Assembly (NCBI GenBank): GCA_016786465.1
Contig: JAEUWC010000020.1
Coordinates: 124,001-188,000, forward strand
Length of the DNA: 64,000 bases
Source of the DNA: Bdellovibrionales bacterium
GTDB lineage: Bacteria; Bdellovibrionota; UBA1018
Direction: 5' to 3'
Made by a program: the position numbers and the translations under genes. This document shows positions 50,685 to 61,041 of this stretch, piece after piece. The notes beneath the pieces are model-generated. The model had not been told where the DNA came from. It was given only the letters and a program-made list of their open reading frames with translations, and did no database searches. Positions within the stretch are counted from its first letter, which is position 1. Each line of letters begins with the position of its first letter.

Positions 50685-51818
50685 ATGCGGAAGTTTTCTC
50701 GAATCCACCTGATTCCTTTCTTTCTTCTAGCGACGGCGCTGATTTTCCTGCTGGCGAATCTGCCCTTTTACTTTCTGCTGGACCGGAATGCCCAAATCTT
50801 TCCGTTCATGGATCTCAGCAATTCCAAGGCAGAAAAGTACTGGAAAGAAGCCTACGCAAGGACGGGGAAAAAGTTTCCCTGGACCTACGGCGCCGAGTAT
50901 CCGCCAAACGAATCTTTGATCGAAAACCCGGGTCGAAATATTCATTTCTCGGAACAACTTCTGAAACCCAATGAAACCTTTCGCGAAAGGCAGATCGGAA
51001 GAATCACGGGTCGTGTCATCACCGATACGACCTATTCGGCGGATGCCCTAGGCAGGCGCAAGACACCTGGACCGAAGAAGACGCCCAGGGCGACTGTGCT
51101 GATGCTCGGTGATTCGCTCACGTTTGGACATGCGGTTCAAGATCACGAAACAGCATCGGCCTTCTTGGCCGAAAGGTTTCCCGATCTTCGGGTTCTGAAC
51201 TTTGGGATAGGTGGGGCAGGGTTGAACGATATTCTCGATCTATTTCTAGGGCCTCGAGGCACGGAAGTTCTCAGCGACATTAAGGGTCCGGCAATCGTGA
51301 TCTTGAATCTCATTGATCACGATTGGCTTCGAGGGGTCTGTGCGACGCGACACTTCTCGGTCGATAGAAATTGGATGCTGAAGAAGAACAAGTATGAAGT
51401 GCAGTCTTCGGGCCAGTTGGTGCGCGTCGGAACGATTGGTGATCGCTGTCCGTTTTACAACGTAGCCAATGAATTGCTGTCTTGGCCGGTGTTTCGTTTT
51501 TACAAAGTTCAGTTAGACGAATTTCAATGGGGAAATGGAAAGAAGAATTCACTGGCGATGCTCAGTGCTTTGATCCAGCAACTGAAAAAATCGATCCAAG
51601 TCGAAAAAGCCGTGGTCAGCCTGGTTCCTTGGTACAGCAGCCGAATTGGGATGGATTTTGAGAAGGACCTAGCGACAGTCGGATTCGAAACTTGGGACTT
51701 TTCAGATGTCGTATTTGATCACTTGATCAAGAACCCCAGGATTCCAGTGGATCATCATTTCACGCCGGAATCTCAGTTCATCTATTCGCTGATGCTTGGG
51801 GAAAAACTAGAAAAGTAA
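50685..51818 (+). CDS. Membrane-anchored SGNH-hydrolase-like protein
   Basis: A 377-residue protein with one N-terminal transmembrane helix (IPFFLLATALIFLLANLPFYFLL) and a periplasmic domain. LMLGDSLTFGHAVQD is block I of SGNH/GDSL enzymes with the Ser; NFGIGGAGLNDI gives the Gly/Asn blocks; VDHHFTPESQFIY ends with the Asp-His pair. The residues for ester hydrolysis seem present. AlgX/AlgJ-type acetyltransferases share the fold, so acyl transfer to a polysaccharide is an alternative. Start chosen at MRKFSR, since upstream codons run through the terminator. Confidence 0.8.
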   Translation: MRKFSRIHLIPFFLLATALIFLLANLPFYFLLDRNAQIFPFMDLSNSKAEKYWKEAYARTGKKFPWTYGAEYPPNESLIENPGRNIHFSEQLLKPNETFRERQIGRITGRVITDTTYSADALGRRKTPGPKKTPRATVLMLGDSLTFGHAVQDHETASAFLAERFPDLRVLNFGIGGAGLNDILDLFLGPRGTEVLSDIKGPAIVILNLIDHDWLRGVCATRHFSVDRNWMLKKNKYEVQSSGQLVRVGTIGDRCPFYNVANELLSWPVFRFYKVQLDEFQWGNGKKNSLAMLSALIQQLKKSIQVEKAVVSLVPWYSSRIGMDFEKDLATVGFETWDFSDVVFDHLIKNPRIPVDHHFTPESQFIYSLMLGEKLEK

Positions 51819-51821
51819 AGA

Positions 51822-51905
51822 TGGTGCTCACGGAGGGACTCGAACCCCCACGCCAAGGGCACTGGCTTCTAAGACCAGCGTGTCTACCAATTTCACCACG
51901 TGAGC
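51822..51905 (-). tRNA. tRNA-Leu (anticodon TAG)
   Basis: Type II cloverleaf on the minus strand: acceptor GCTCACG/CGTGAGC, D-arm with TTGGTAGACAC, anticodon stem CTGGT/GCCAG with loop CTTAGAA (anticodon TAG), a long variable arm (TGCCCTTGGCG), T-loop GGTTCGAGTCC. CCA is encoded. Confidence 0.95.
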
Positions 51906-51949
51906 ACATTGGGTAGGAACGGGTTTTTTTTAGATCAAATCAGGCGGAA

Positions 51950-52702
51950 TCAGAAGTACTTTCCAAAGGATTCGTAAAAAAGACCCATATGGTCAACGGC
52001 CTGGCCGCTGTAAAGGGCGCAGGATGAATGTTGGGGCATGGGCATCTTCGTTCCGTAACAGACTTCTAGACACCCCTGCGCCGTGGTTTGGGCCTTGGGA
52101 AGGGCCGAAGGCAGGGTGCTGTACAGGCATTGAATCTGGGACTGGCGCTGAACCGCAAATGCCCGAAACTCGGCCTCGATCGTGGGTGGGGTCGTCATCA
52201 ATCCGTTTAAATAGGTGGCGTCGACCAGCGTGTATTCCTGGATCAGTCCAGGATTCATAGCCTCGATACGGGGGACGACTTTCATCCCTCCGCTATGGGC
52301 AGCGACACGAAATACAGGGTTCCTGGCAATCGTGGGCACCGTGGAAGGGAGCTTGCCGACCACCGAAGCGACAAACTGCGGGACTGTGAATTGGGTGAAA
52401 TGTGCCAGCGTTCCTTGAACGCAAAGCATGGACGCCGGCGACATGGGCATCAAATAAAGCGTTCTGGCCCGAGGGTTCTTGAAAAGACTTAGGTCTAATT
52501 TGGACCAACCCGTCCAGGGATTACAGCCGTGAAGAAGCAAAACGATGTCGGTGAATTCAAGCGCCGATGGTTCGTAAATCACCCGGGTTTCTTGAAGGGC
52601 ACCTTCGCCCGAAACGGTATGGTGGACGGTCGCCGGCACAGGTGCTGAAGCCTGGGCACAAAAGCAAAGTCCTGCTGCAACGGAAAAAAGAAATCCCCTC
52701 AC
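51950..52702 (-). CDS. Exported alpha/beta-hydrolase-like protein
   Basis: A 250-residue protein with a signal peptide (MRGFLFSVAAGLCFCAQASA). IVLLLHGCNPW gives an oxyanion-type HG motif and FRVAAHSGGMKVV a nucleophile-elbow Ser (AHSGG, for GxSxG); a C-terminal His (VDHMGLF) could complete a triad. Several cysteines (LHGCN, MLCVQG, QCLYS, CLEVCYG, SCALY) suggest disulfides in the periplasm. The substrate is unknown. Confidence 0.72.
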   Translation of the reverse strand: MRGFLFSVAAGLCFCAQASAPVPATVHHTVSGEGALQETRVIYEPSALEFTDIVLLLHGCNPWTGWSKLDLSLFKNPRARTLYLMPMSPASMLCVQGTLAHFTQFTVPQFVASVVGKLPSTVPTIARNPVFRVAAHSGGMKVVPRIEAMNPGLIQEYTLVDATYLNGLMTTPPTIEAEFRAFAVQRQSQIQCLYSTLPSALPKAQTTAQGCLEVCYGTKMPMPQHSSCALYSGQAVDHMGLFYESFGKYF

Positions 52703-52743
52703 GGGGATGGTCCTAGCTTAGGGGTTGCGACAGGGCAAGTTCA

Positions 52744-54678
52744 CTAGGCGGCTTTCTTCTTCGTGGGGTCGGCCACGCCGGTCTTTAAGCGCATCAATTC
52801 TGCCTGTGCTTTTTTCAGTTCGGCCTTGGCGTTCGCTTCCACCTGTTTGGATTGATTCACCAAAAAATGCAGACGATCGTTGTCGCGCTTGTGGTTCATC
52901 ACCATTTTTGAAGCGTTTTCAAGCATTTTACGCATCTGGTCAAGTTGGCCGCTGTTTCCGGACGTCTTGCGCTTTTCCTGATCCAGGCGTTCCAAAAGCT
53001 TGTGGTTTTGGCGCTTAATATCTTCCACTTCCTTGGCTGCGCGTTCGGCACGTTGTTTTAGGTTATGAACTTCGGCGTTTGAAGCACCCATAGTCATCGA
53101 CATGGCGTTGTTTCGTTCTACGTTCAGGCGCGTTTTGAATTCGTCGATCTTTTGAAGCATTCGAACGTTCTGTTCACGTGCGACGTTCAATTCATTGTTC
53201 AGCTGCATGACCTTGTCTTTCAACATGGCACTGTCGCCACGGTTCTTCACCAGGGACTTCATTCGTTCGATTTCAATCGCGGCACTGGTCAACTGTTCCT
53301 TGCTTCTTGAAATCAAAAGCTGACGCTGGCGCAGAAGTTCATCTTTGGCGCGGACCTGTTCCTTCAAGGCGGTTTCGCGTCCTTGGAATTCAAGATCCAT
53401 CTGTTTGATCATGTTGTTCATGCTTTTCGAAAATTCCTTCATTTTCGCGCGTTCAGCCAAAAGTTCTTTCATGGATTCATCAAAAAGCTTTTTCGTGTCC
53501 GGACTGCTGATGTCCTCACGAATTTCTTTCATGATTTCTTCCGTCTTGGTCAAATCCAGTTCCGCCATTTCGCGGACCTGTTCCAGAATCTGCTGGTTGG
53601 ATGTCAGATCCACGATTGTGGGGTCAGTAGGCAAAGCATCCGTCGGTTCGCCCTGAGTCTGATCCGTGATCGTCACGCCGGCAACGTCGGCCGCGGATTG
53701 TTCAACAGGGGGTTCTGTAGGTGCAACGGGTTCAAAGGGAACTTCTTGCGGCGAAGGGGCCTGGGGTTGGGATTCAACAGGGACCAAGGGTGAAAGCTCG
53801 GGAAGTTCTGATTTCTTTCCGAATCCAAAAATCTTTGAAAGAAATCCCCCAATTCCCCGGGTCACCTTTGAAAGAAATCCCCCCGAAATTCGATGGATGA
53901 CTTCTTCTTCTTGGGTGGCCCCTTCGATCTTGGACACAAATTCGCGTTGAATTTTTCCAGAAATTTCTGCTTTTGCCTTCTTTTCTTCAGACGAAGAATC
54001 AATGACTTCCTGCCGACTTCCGGCTTCTTGGATGTCGCGTCCCACGACAAGTTCTTGCAAGTCAGGATCTGAAATCGAAGCTTTGCCTTCTGGGGCCAGA
54101 AGCTTCTTTGTGTCTAGATCACCAAGTTCGGTGTACGAAAAAGCTTTTGGCGTTGCTTCGGCTTCGTCCGGAATTTCAACCGCATCGAAAACCGCTTCCG
54201 TGTCCCATTCAAACGGCAGCAAGCAAACCAGTTCTAGCCGTCGGTACTTTTGCTGATAACGGATGACGAAGGAATGCGAATCCTTGGTCGCCAAGAAAAG
54301 CATCTTTTCAAAGTCGTCAGCAGGAGCCTGGGTGACCAAACGGTCTTTCAGTTTCGCGATTTCGACTTTGGATCCCTTGGGCAGAACCCACGAAACCCCG
54401 ATTGCGATTTTTTCTCGATCAATTCCGATTTCAATGCTGACGGACTGTTGTGAAGGTACCGATTTTGGAATTGAAAAGATCGCATTCAAGATGCTCAGTC
54501 TGAACTTGTATTCGTCCGGAGCCGCGGACCTGAGCTTTGCTGACATCAGATCCGAAATTCGACCAATCGAACTGTAACCGGAAATCGGCTGATAGAATAC
54601 ACGACATTCTTCACCCAGAAGTCCGGCGACTCCGAAACTGTATCGTGATCTTAAGGGTGAAAACTCGCGGCTGCTCAT
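52744..54678 (-). CDS. Cytoplasmic coiled-coil protein of unknown function
   Basis: A 644-residue protein with no signal peptide. Residues 1-190 form a globular domain (FGVAGLLGEECRVFYQPISGYSSIGRISDLM ... HSFVIRYQQKYRRLELVCLLPFEW) I do not recognise. About 190-370 is disordered, acidic and Pro-rich (VPVESQPQAPSPQEVPFEP), with a short hydrophobic GGFLSKVTRGIGGFLSKIFG repeat. About 370-630 is a long coiled coil (AKMKEFSKSMNNMIKQMDLEF onwards). It overlaps the next gene upstream by ATGA. It has the look of a filament, scaffold or chemotaxis-associated protein, but nothing proves that. Confidence 0.78.
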   Translation of the reverse strand: MSSREFSPLRSRYSFGVAGLLGEECRVFYQPISGYSSIGRISDLMSAKLRSAAPDEYKFRLSILNAIFSIPKSVPSQQSVSIEIGIDREKIAIGVSWVLPKGSKVEIAKLKDRLVTQAPADDFEKMLFLATKDSHSFVIRYQQKYRRLELVCLLPFEWDTEAVFDAVEIPDEAEATPKAFSYTELGDLDTKKLLAPEGKASISDPDLQELVVGRDIQEAGSRQEVIDSSSEEKKAKAEISGKIQREFVSKIEGATQEEEVIHRISGGFLSKVTRGIGGFLSKIFGFGKKSELPELSPLVPVESQPQAPSPQEVPFEPVAPTEPPVEQSAADVAGVTITDQTQGEPTDALPTDPTIVDLTSNQQILEQVREMAELDLTKTEEIMKEIREDISSPDTKKLFDESMKELLAERAKMKEFSKSMNNMIKQMDLEFQGRETALKEQVRAKDELLRQRQLLISRSKEQLTSAAIEIERMKSLVKNRGDSAMLKDKVMQLNNELNVAREQNVRMLQKIDEFKTRLNVERNNAMSMTMGASNAEVHNLKQRAERAAKEVEDIKRQNHKLLERLDQEKRKTSGNSGQLDQMRKMLENASKMVMNHKRDNDRLHFLVNQSKQVEANAKAELKKAQAELMRLKTGVADPTKKKAA

Positions 54679-55490
54679 GATCCGTGCTTGCGAGCCTCCT
54701 CGTACTTATTCACCTGATCCAAGCGAAACGAAATCTTCTGGGCCACTCTTGAATCCCAGTTTTCCATGATTTCAGACGAACTCAGGCCTTCTGGGGTTTT
54801 TCCAAGCCAGGTGTTCACTAGCTTTTCGACTTCGTCCAGTTCTGGGGAAATCAGATCTTCTGCAGAATCCCCAAGGGCTCGCTTGAAAAGTTCAGTACGG
54901 TAGCGATTCAAGAAGTCGATGTCCGTGTAGCCCAAGTGAAGGGCAAAGAACAAAACCCAGCTCGATCGATAAAGGATCTCGTCAAACTGCTGAATGCTGA
55001 TTTCTCGAAGGCGCAACCAAAGTTCTCCGGGCACCCCGCGACAGACCGAATCGATATAGGCGACGATTTCCCAATTCATCAAGGTGCGCTTAGTGCCCCA
55101 AACTTCGCAGATTTTTTCCATCGTGTTTGCAGAAACTTCGAACGATGCGGGGGGTTCTTCTTTTGGATCAGGGTCGCTTGCCAACTTCTGTTCCACGTCC
55201 CAAACAGATTCCAGATAACGACGAAGCAGGCGGCCCTTTTCTTGGTAATAATCAATTTCTGTCGAACGCTTGGGAGTGAAAAAGACTTCAAAGGGGGCAA
55301 GCTTCTGAAGTTCTTCGGGTGTGAAGAAATCTTTTGGACCTTTTACGGCTACGAATTTTTGATTTCGCTTCAAGAAAACGTACACCGCTGACCAGGTCAG
55401 CTCGTAAGCCTGATTCACGCGGATGGGTTCGGATCGAAGATCCGAAGCTGCTTCCGGCGGAAGTTTCTTGATGCTCGAGATGTCACGCAT
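54675..55490 (-). CDS. Protein of unknown function, paired with coiled-coil gene
   Basis: A 271-residue soluble protein. An N-terminal half with strands (VNQAYELTWSAVYVFLKRNQKFVAVKGPKDFFTPEEL) is followed by a largely helical half (GELWLRLREISIQQFDEILYRSSWVLFFALHLGYTDIDFLNRY). I know no family. Its stop overlaps the start of the coiled-coil gene (ATGA), so the products probably work together. The upstream end is divergent from the pseudouridine synthase gene. Confidence 0.75.
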   Translation of the reverse strand: MRDISSIKKLPPEAASDLRSEPIRVNQAYELTWSAVYVFLKRNQKFVAVKGPKDFFTPEELQKLAPFEVFFTPKRSTEIDYYQEKGRLLRRYLESVWDVEQKLASDPDPKEEPPASFEVSANTMEKICEVWGTKRTLMNWEIVAYIDSVCRGVPGELWLRLREISIQQFDEILYRSSWVLFFALHLGYTDIDFLNRYRTELFKRALGDSAEDLISPELDEVEKLVNTWLGKTPEGLSSSEIMENWDSRVAQKISFRLDQVNKYEEARKHGS

Positions 55491-55587
55491 CGTTGATCAA
55501 ACACACCTTTCCGCAATCCTTTTCGGTATTTCCGCAGCCAAATCTGACTGGAATTTGTCAGGAAAAAAGGCGACATTTCGAAGACTT

Positions 55588-56559
55588 GTGAAAACTCAGC
55601 GGATTCGGTTTCAAGTCCCCGCCGACGCACGGGGTCGGCGCCTGGACCACGTTATATTCGATTACTTGGACACATCTCCGGGCGGTGCTGCGACGCGTTC
55701 GGCAATCCGGGCATGGATTATTGGCGGCAAGGTTCGACTGGGCGACCGAATCGTCAAAATTCCGACGCGTCCAATGCGCCCCGGAGATTGGATTTCTTTC
55801 GACCTAGACGAACGAGCAAGAAACCCCAGATCTGCGGATGTCGCATCGATTTTTTCCGAAAAGTGGATTCGCTTCGAAGACGACGACGTGATTGTGGTTG
55901 ATAAGCCTGCAGGTCTTCCCACGCAACCGACTTTGGATCCAATGCGCCCAAACCTTTTTTCGCTTCTGAAAGATTTTCGTGCACTTCGAAAAGACAGCGA
56001 ACCCTATGTAGGACTTCATCATCGATTGGATCGCGATACTTCTGGATTGGTCCTTTTCACAAAGAGGAAAGAAGCGAACGCAGGGGTTGCCAGTCTTTTC
56101 AAAGACCACCGAATCCAAAAAACTTATTGGGCGCTTTGCGTTCCTGCAAAAAAGGGAAGCCTAGCGACCCAGAAGGTCTGGCAGGTAAAGAATTTTTTGA
56201 AGAAGGTGATGCTCCCAGGAAAAAAGAACGTTATGAGGGCGGTAAAATCAGGCGGCGATTTAGCCATTACGGATTTCAAGATTCTGGACGATTTTTCCCA
56301 AGCGTTCTTGGTTCAGGCAAGACCGCTTACAGGGCGCATGCATCAGATTCGCGCGCATCTTCAGCAATCCGGTTCGGCCATTTTTGGGGATTGGGATTAC
56401 GGTTACCAACAGGTAGCGGGGGTTGATCCAAAAACCAGGGTCATGTTGCACGCCCATGAACTTGAATTCGACCACCCGATTTCTGGAAAGCCGATGAAGG
56501 TTAAGGCCGATGTCCCTGGAGACATGTCGGCGCTGATTGAAAAAATGAAAAAAGGCTAA
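55588..56559 (+). CDS. RluA-family pseudouridine synthase
   Basis: An S4 domain ([36 protein letters not shown]) followed by an RluA-type catalytic domain with [14 protein letters not shown], where the Asp of HRLDRDTSG is the nucleophile, and [10 protein letters not shown]. It modifies uridines in rRNA or tRNA (RluC/RluD type). The GTG at 55588 is chosen as the start, since it begins just before the S4 domain; ATGs upstream lie within the divergent gene. It is convergent with dppF: their stop codons overlap by 4 bp. Confidence 0.88.
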   Translation: MKTQRIRFQVPADARGRRLDHVIFDYLDTSPGGAATRSAIRAWIIGGKVRLGDRIVKIPTRPMRPGDWISFDLDERARNPRSADVASIFSEKWIRFEDDDVIVVDKPAGLPTQPTLDPMRPNLFSLLKDFRALRKDSEPYVGLHHRLDRDTSGLVLFTKRKEANAGVASLFKDHRIQKTYWALCVPAKKGSLATQKVWQVKNFLKKVMLPGKKNVMRAVKSGGDLAITDFKILDDFSQAFLVQARPLTGRMHQIRAHLQQSGSAIFGDWDYGYQQVAGVDPKTRVMLHAHELEFDHPISGKPMKVKADVPGDMSALIEKMKKG

Positions 56560-57536
56560 TTTTCAGGGAAAAAACACGAAAAATCGTGCCCATTCATTGA
56601 CGAAACCGATGGTTTTTCTTGCGAGCATCGCGCCTGTGCGCGCGGGCACCGTGGATGAAACGTGCACCCGTTTGGCGGATTGAGCGGAGACGGAACATCA
56701 CCCTTAAGAATAATTCGGTCGCGCTTTCTTTCCGGATCCGGAATCGGGATCGCCGACAAAAGCGCCCGAGTGTAGGGGTGTTTTGGATTCGCGTAAAGTT
56801 CGTGGGCTTCAGCAAGTTCGGCAATCTGGCCCAAGTACATCACCGCCACGCGGTTTGAAATATGTTCAACCACTTTTAGGTCGTGTGCGACGAAAAGGTA
56901 GGTCAGCTTCAGTTCTGACTGCAGATCCATCATCAAGTTGATGATCTGCGCTTGAATAGAAACATCCAAAGCGGAAACGGGTTCGTCGCAAACGATGAAT
57001 TCAGGTTCCACCGCCAATGCGCGGGCAATGCAGATTCGCTGCCGTTGACCGCCTGAAAATTCATGAGGGTATCTTGAAACGCTTTCGCGACGCAGACCGC
57101 ATAAATCCAAGAGCTTGTGGATCCTATTCATTCTTTCTGGCCCCGAACCGTACAGATTGTGGATTTCCAATGGTTCGCGCAGGATTTCTTCAACAGTCAT
57201 CCGGGGGTTTAGCGAAGCAAAAGGATCTTGAAAAATGATCTGCATTTTCCGCCGAAGTTTTCGCATTTCTGCGGTCGGAATCTGGGTAATGTCTTGGCCA
57301 TTGAATAGGACCTGACCTGCGGTCGGTTCGATCAGGCGCAAAATGCAGCGACCCAGCGTAGATTTTCCGCAGCCCGATTCGCCGACTAATCCCAAAGTTT
57401 CTCCGCGCTGAATGGAAAACGAAACGTTTGAAACGGCCTGGACCGCCCCGACTTCCTTTCCAAAGAAGCCACCTTTCACCGGAAAACGCTTCACCAAGTT
57501 TCGCACTTCGACTAGCGGAGTATTAGACGCGCTCAC
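56556..57536 (-). CDS. Oligo/dipeptide ABC transporter ATPase (DppF/OppF)
   Basis: A 326-residue ABC ATPase: [13 protein letters not shown] (Walker A), [15 protein letters not shown] (signature), CDEPVSALD (Walker B), and the C-terminal oligopeptide-ATPase motif [15 protein letters not shown]. With DppD just upstream (14-bp overlap) it forms the ATPase pair of a peptide importer. No permease genes follow. Confidence 0.93.
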   Translation of the reverse strand: MSASNTPLVEVRNLVKRFPVKGGFFGKEVGAVQAVSNVSFSIQRGETLGLVGESGCGKSTLGRCILRLIEPTAGQVLFNGQDITQIPTAEMRKLRRKMQIIFQDPFASLNPRMTVEEILREPLEIHNLYGSGPERMNRIHKLLDLCGLRRESVSRYPHEFSGGQRQRICIARALAVEPEFIVCDEPVSALDVSIQAQIINLMMDLQSELKLTYLFVAHDLKVVEHISNRVAVMYLGQIAELAEAHELYANPKHPYTRALLSAIPIPDPERKRDRIILKGDVPSPLNPPNGCTFHPRCPRAQARCSQEKPSVSSMNGHDFSCFFPEN

Positions 57537-58521
57537 GTGAAACCTCCTTCACGCAACGAATCAGGTGGGATTCCCGGGAAGCCTTGCGAAGATCGGGTTC
57601 GCGGGTTTTGCATTCATCCGCCACGTACTTGCAGCGTTCTTGAAAGCGGCAGCCGTGGGGTAAGTGCAAAAGATTGGGAACGATTCCGGGAATCGCTTCT
57701 AATCGGCTTTTCTGTTTGGCAGTTCCGGCGTCCATTTTGGGGATGCTGTTCAAAAGGCCCAATGTATAGGGATGCCTTGGGTTGGCGAAAATGTCTTTGA
57801 CCTGTCCTTGCTCAACGGTGCGACCCGCGTACATGACCATCACATCGTCGGCCATTTCAGCAACGACACCCAGATCATGCGTGATCAGGATGATCGATAG
57901 TCCGGTCTTTTGTTGCAGTCCGCGAAGTAGATCAAGAATTTGTGCCTGAATCGTCACATCCAGCGCGGTCGTGGGTTCGTCGGCGATCAAAACTTTGGGT
58001 TCGCAGGACAGTGCCATGGCAATCATCACGCGCTGGCGCATTCCGCCCGAAAGTTGATGCGGATAATCGTCGATTCTGCGTTCGGGCGAAGGAATTCCAA
58101 CCAGCTTCAGCATTTCAATGCTTTTGTCGCGAGCGTCTTTCTTGGAAAGCTTTTGGTGAAGTTCGATGGATTCGCTGATCTGGTTGCCGATGGTGAAAAC
58201 GGGGTTCAGTGCCGTCATGGGTTCCTGAAAAATCATGGAAATTTCATTTCCACGGATCCCACGCATTTGCTCGGTCGGCAGCTGAAGTAGATCGCGGCCT
58301 TGGTAAAGGATTTTTCCGGCGACAATCTTTCCCGGCGGATCCGGAATCAATCGCATGATCGAAAGGCTGGTGACGCTTTTTCCGCAGCCCGATTCGCCGA
58401 CGATTCCAAGCGTCTTTCCTGGCATCAGATCAAAACTGACGTCGTCGACAGCTTTGACTTCACCATCTTCGGTGTAGAAAGAAGTTTTTAATCCTTGAAC
58501 GGAAAGCGTAGGCGTACTCAT
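57523..58521 (-). CDS. Oligo/dipeptide ABC transporter ATPase (DppD/OppD)
   Basis: A 332-residue partner ATPase: [13 protein letters not shown] (Walker A), [15 protein letters not shown] (signature), [10 protein letters not shown] (Walker B) and the Cys-containing C-terminal tail ([11 protein letters not shown]). ATGA overlap with the substrate-binding protein gene upstream. Together with DppF it would power peptide uptake, but permease genes are missing between them and the binding protein. Confidence 0.93.
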   Translation of the reverse strand: MSTPTLSVQGLKTSFYTEDGEVKAVDDVSFDLMPGKTLGIVGESGCGKSVTSLSIMRLIPDPPGKIVAGKILYQGRDLLQLPTEQMRGIRGNEISMIFQEPMTALNPVFTIGNQISESIELHQKLSKKDARDKSIEMLKLVGIPSPERRIDDYPHQLSGGMRQRVMIAMALSCEPKVLIADEPTTALDVTIQAQILDLLRGLQQKTGLSIILITHDLGVVAEMADDVMVMYAGRTVEQGQVKDIFANPRHPYTLGLLNSIPKMDAGTAKQKSRLEAIPGIVPNLLHLPHGCRFQERCKYVADECKTREPDLRKASRESHLIRCVKEVSRERV

Positions 58522-60269
58522 TTGGGTCTCTTTCCGGAAGATCGCAGATACTTGGATATTCCGAAATCAAAATCATGGTGTTGATAATTGGCCAGATCCT
58601 TTTTAACGACGCGGTAGCTCACCCTGTGGATTCCGTAGATCCACGGAGCATCTTCAGTCAAAAGGTCGACCAAGGCCTTGAGGTGGGCTTGCGCGGTCTT
58701 GGGATTCTTTTCGGCCACCCATTTGTCGAAAGTCCGGTCAAAGGTCGGGTTTTGATACAAGGATTCATTCGCGCTCAAGTCATTCGCACTGCCATAAAAG
58801 CGAAACAAGATGGCCTCGGGGTCCGGAAAGTCAGCTCTCCAGGTTGAATTCCAAATCTGAGCTGAACGAGCGGCCTTAGCAGCCTCGAATTCGCGAAGCG
58901 CTAAAGGGCGGATCTCGGTCTTTACGCCAATCTGTTGAAAGCTTTTTGAAACGTATTCTGTCAACTGGCGCGACCCTTCGTCATCGGAAGTGACGTAAAC
59001 CAACGGGGCTAGTCCCTCTCCGCCAGGAAAACCCGCTTTGGCCAGGTGTTCACGCGCTTTGACTAGGTTGAATTTTCGAAGAGGGTTTGAAAGTTGAAAA
59101 TCAAATCCCAACAGGCCTGGAACCAGGGGACCGAAGGCGGCTTGCGCTTGTCCACCGTAGAAAAGATCGATCCACGGTTCTGCCTGCAATGAAAGACTCA
59201 GGGCCTGTCGCAAAAGGCGATTCTTTCCCAAAACTTTGTCCGAAAGATTGAAGGCGACGTACGAAAGATTGGGAATCTGAATCTTTTCCAGACGAAGCCC
59301 TTGTTCTGAAACTTCTTTTGAAAGGTGTTTTCCTGCTGTGATTACCTTTTCGTAAATCACTGGGGCCAGATCCATCCATTCAACTTCTTGGGCCAGCATC
59401 CTTTTCCAGCTTTGTTGCGGGTCTGAAATTCTTTCGACCAGAATCTGGTCAGCGTAGGGCAGCGGTTGGGTGGTGGAGAAACTAGAATCAAATTCCTGGC
59501 GAAAGGTGGGGTTTCGCGTCCAAACCCATTTTGGGTCTTTCGATATGGGGTCTAGTCGAAACGCACCGGTTCCTACGACGTGGTTTCCAAACTCGTTGCC
59601 ATAGTGTTCTACGGCTTCAAAAGGGACGACGGACAAAGCAGGGCTTGCCAAAAGGTACTGAAACTTTCTGGACCTTCCCAAGGGTTTGACCTCGATCGTG
59701 TAGCGATCCAGCGCTCGAATCCCCAGGCCCTTTTGAAAGTCTTCTTGGATCCAATTTCGAAGCAAGTCTTGATCTGCGGTGCGAACTCTCCAAGCGTCAA
59801 GCCCGACTAGGCTTCCCGATAGCCAAGCCCAGGCATAGGATTGTGTCTTTGCGTGCGCTACCCGAAGGAAGGAAAAGATCCAATCTTCTGCTGTGACTTC
59901 ACGGCCCTTGCCTCCGGTACTTTTGAAACAAGGATCATCGTGAAACAGAATTCCTTTTTTCAGGCGCAGGACCTGAACCCCTTCGGGTCCTGGTTCGGGC
60001 ATGCTTTCCAAAAGCGCGGGTTCCAAGGCGTAGGGGCGCTTGTGGTAACTGTATTGAAGCAGTCCTTCGTAACCGTGCTTCAGTTCGGTCTGGGATGTAA
60101 CGTCTTCGGCCTTGGCGGGATCCAGGGTTTTTGGAGCCACAGCAATTCCAAATCTTAGGACTTCTTTGGGTTCAAACTTTTCTTTCTTCGAACAAGAGAA
60201 TCCAGCCACGAAGATCGCGGCTGCCAGGATAACGACGAATCGGTGACCCAGCCAGAAGTGCCGTTTCAT
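58518..60269 (-). CDS. Peptide-type ABC substrate-binding lipoprotein
   Basis: A 583-residue SBP of the DppA/OppA class with lipobox GFSC. Characteristic stretches are [55 protein letters not shown] and the C-terminal [18 protein letters not shown]. Such proteins capture peptides or peptidoglycan fragments. It follows a LolB-like lipoprotein gene by ATGA overlap and precedes the two ATPase genes. Confidence 0.92.
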   Translation of the reverse strand: MKRHFWLGHRFVVILAAAIFVAGFSCSKKEKFEPKEVLRFGIAVAPKTLDPAKAEDVTSQTELKHGYEGLLQYSYHKRPYALEPALLESMPEPGPEGVQVLRLKKGILFHDDPCFKSTGGKGREVTAEDWIFSFLRVAHAKTQSYAWAWLSGSLVGLDAWRVRTADQDLLRNWIQEDFQKGLGIRALDRYTIEVKPLGRSRKFQYLLASPALSVVPFEAVEHYGNEFGNHVVGTGAFRLDPISKDPKWVWTRNPTFRQEFDSSFSTTQPLPYADQILVERISDPQQSWKRMLAQEVEWMDLAPVIYEKVITAGKHLSKEVSEQGLRLEKIQIPNLSYVAFNLSDKVLGKNRLLRQALSLSLQAEPWIDLFYGGQAQAAFGPLVPGLLGFDFQLSNPLRKFNLVKAREHLAKAGFPGGEGLAPLVYVTSDDEGSRQLTEYVSKSFQQIGVKTEIRPLALREFEAAKAARSAQIWNSTWRADFPDPEAILFRFYGSANDLSANESLYQNPTFDRTFDKWVAEKNPKTAQAHLKALVDLLTEDAPWIYGIHRVSYRVVKKDLANYQHHDFDFGISKYLRSSGKRPK

Positions 60270-60982
60270 TTGATTTTCCGATTCTTCCAGCGAACCTTGA
60301 CTTCACCTTGTGATGACCTTGCTTCCCAGCGCTTTGGGCCCTGGGTTTCGGGGTCAAATTCTTCAAACTTGAAGTCCACTTTTTGGGCGAAAGTTCCGGC
60401 CCTTTCCCAGGTTAACGAATCTGGAAAAGGCGCGGGTTCCTTCAGATTCCAACGAAAAATGTAGGTTTCGGCGTCGCCTTGGACGCCGGCTTCCGTTTTT
60501 AGTTGAACAATGCCGGGTTGTTGCAGTGATTTTCCGTCCACTGCGATTTTGTCAGGACACGGAATTCTTCCCAAAAAAAGATTAGGCGCCCAGCGAAGCG
60601 GAATCCCCGCCCAGATTCCAGAACCACGTTCGGTCTGTTCCGGTTTTCCCGGAACTTCGATCTTGTAGTTTCCCTGGTCCACCGTGATGACGGCTTCGGT
60701 GCCACCGATCAGATTGGTGATTTCCATCCGAAGTTTTCCGGTCGCATCTGCCGCAACGTCGGCTGGAAATTGGCCCGAAGATTCGGTCGACTTCACTTTC
60801 ATGGATACGACCCCGTCCACACGTGAAGCCTTACGACCTAAAGAACAGGCACTTGAAATCAATTTTTCTGGGTTCTTCAGATCTTCTTGGCTCATCTGAA
60901 AATCGGGCATGCGGCGCGTGCCACTACAGGCGGATGCAAAAAGAATCGGGAAGATCAAAAATGCGCGAACCCAGAGCTTCAT
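60266..60982 (-). CDS. LolB/LolA-fold-like lipoprotein
   Basis: A 238-residue lipoprotein (lipobox ASAC). Residues about 55-230 are strands with the pattern of the LolA/LolB/DUF4292 beta half-barrel (VDGVVSMKVKSTESSG, GKLRMEITNLIGGTEAVITVDQGNYKIEVPGK, ... KVDFKFEEFDPETQGPKRWEARSSQGEVKVRW). It may bind a lipid or lipoprotein acyl chain. It is not the genuine LolB of gamma-proteobacteria. It is between a TPR lipoprotein and a peptide-binding lipoprotein in one operon. Confidence 0.72.
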   Translation of the reverse strand: MKLWVRAFLIFPILFASACSGTRRMPDFQMSQEDLKNPEKLISSACSLGRKASRVDGVVSMKVKSTESSGQFPADVAADATGKLRMEITNLIGGTEAVITVDQGNYKIEVPGKPEQTERGSGIWAGIPLRWAPNLFLGRIPCPDKIAVDGKSLQQPGIVQLKTEAGVQGDAETYIFRWNLKEPAPFPDSLTWERAGTFAQKVDFKFEEFDPETQGPKRWEARSSQGEVKVRWKNRKIK

Positions 60983-61041
60983 GATGAAGCCCTAGGTTCG
61001 TTCAAAACGGACGGGAAGTAAATCGATCCGGCCTGCTTTCG

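Noticed and set aside
60266-60982. Genuine LolB
   Set aside because: Only the strand pattern is similar; length and key motifs are not those of LolB.
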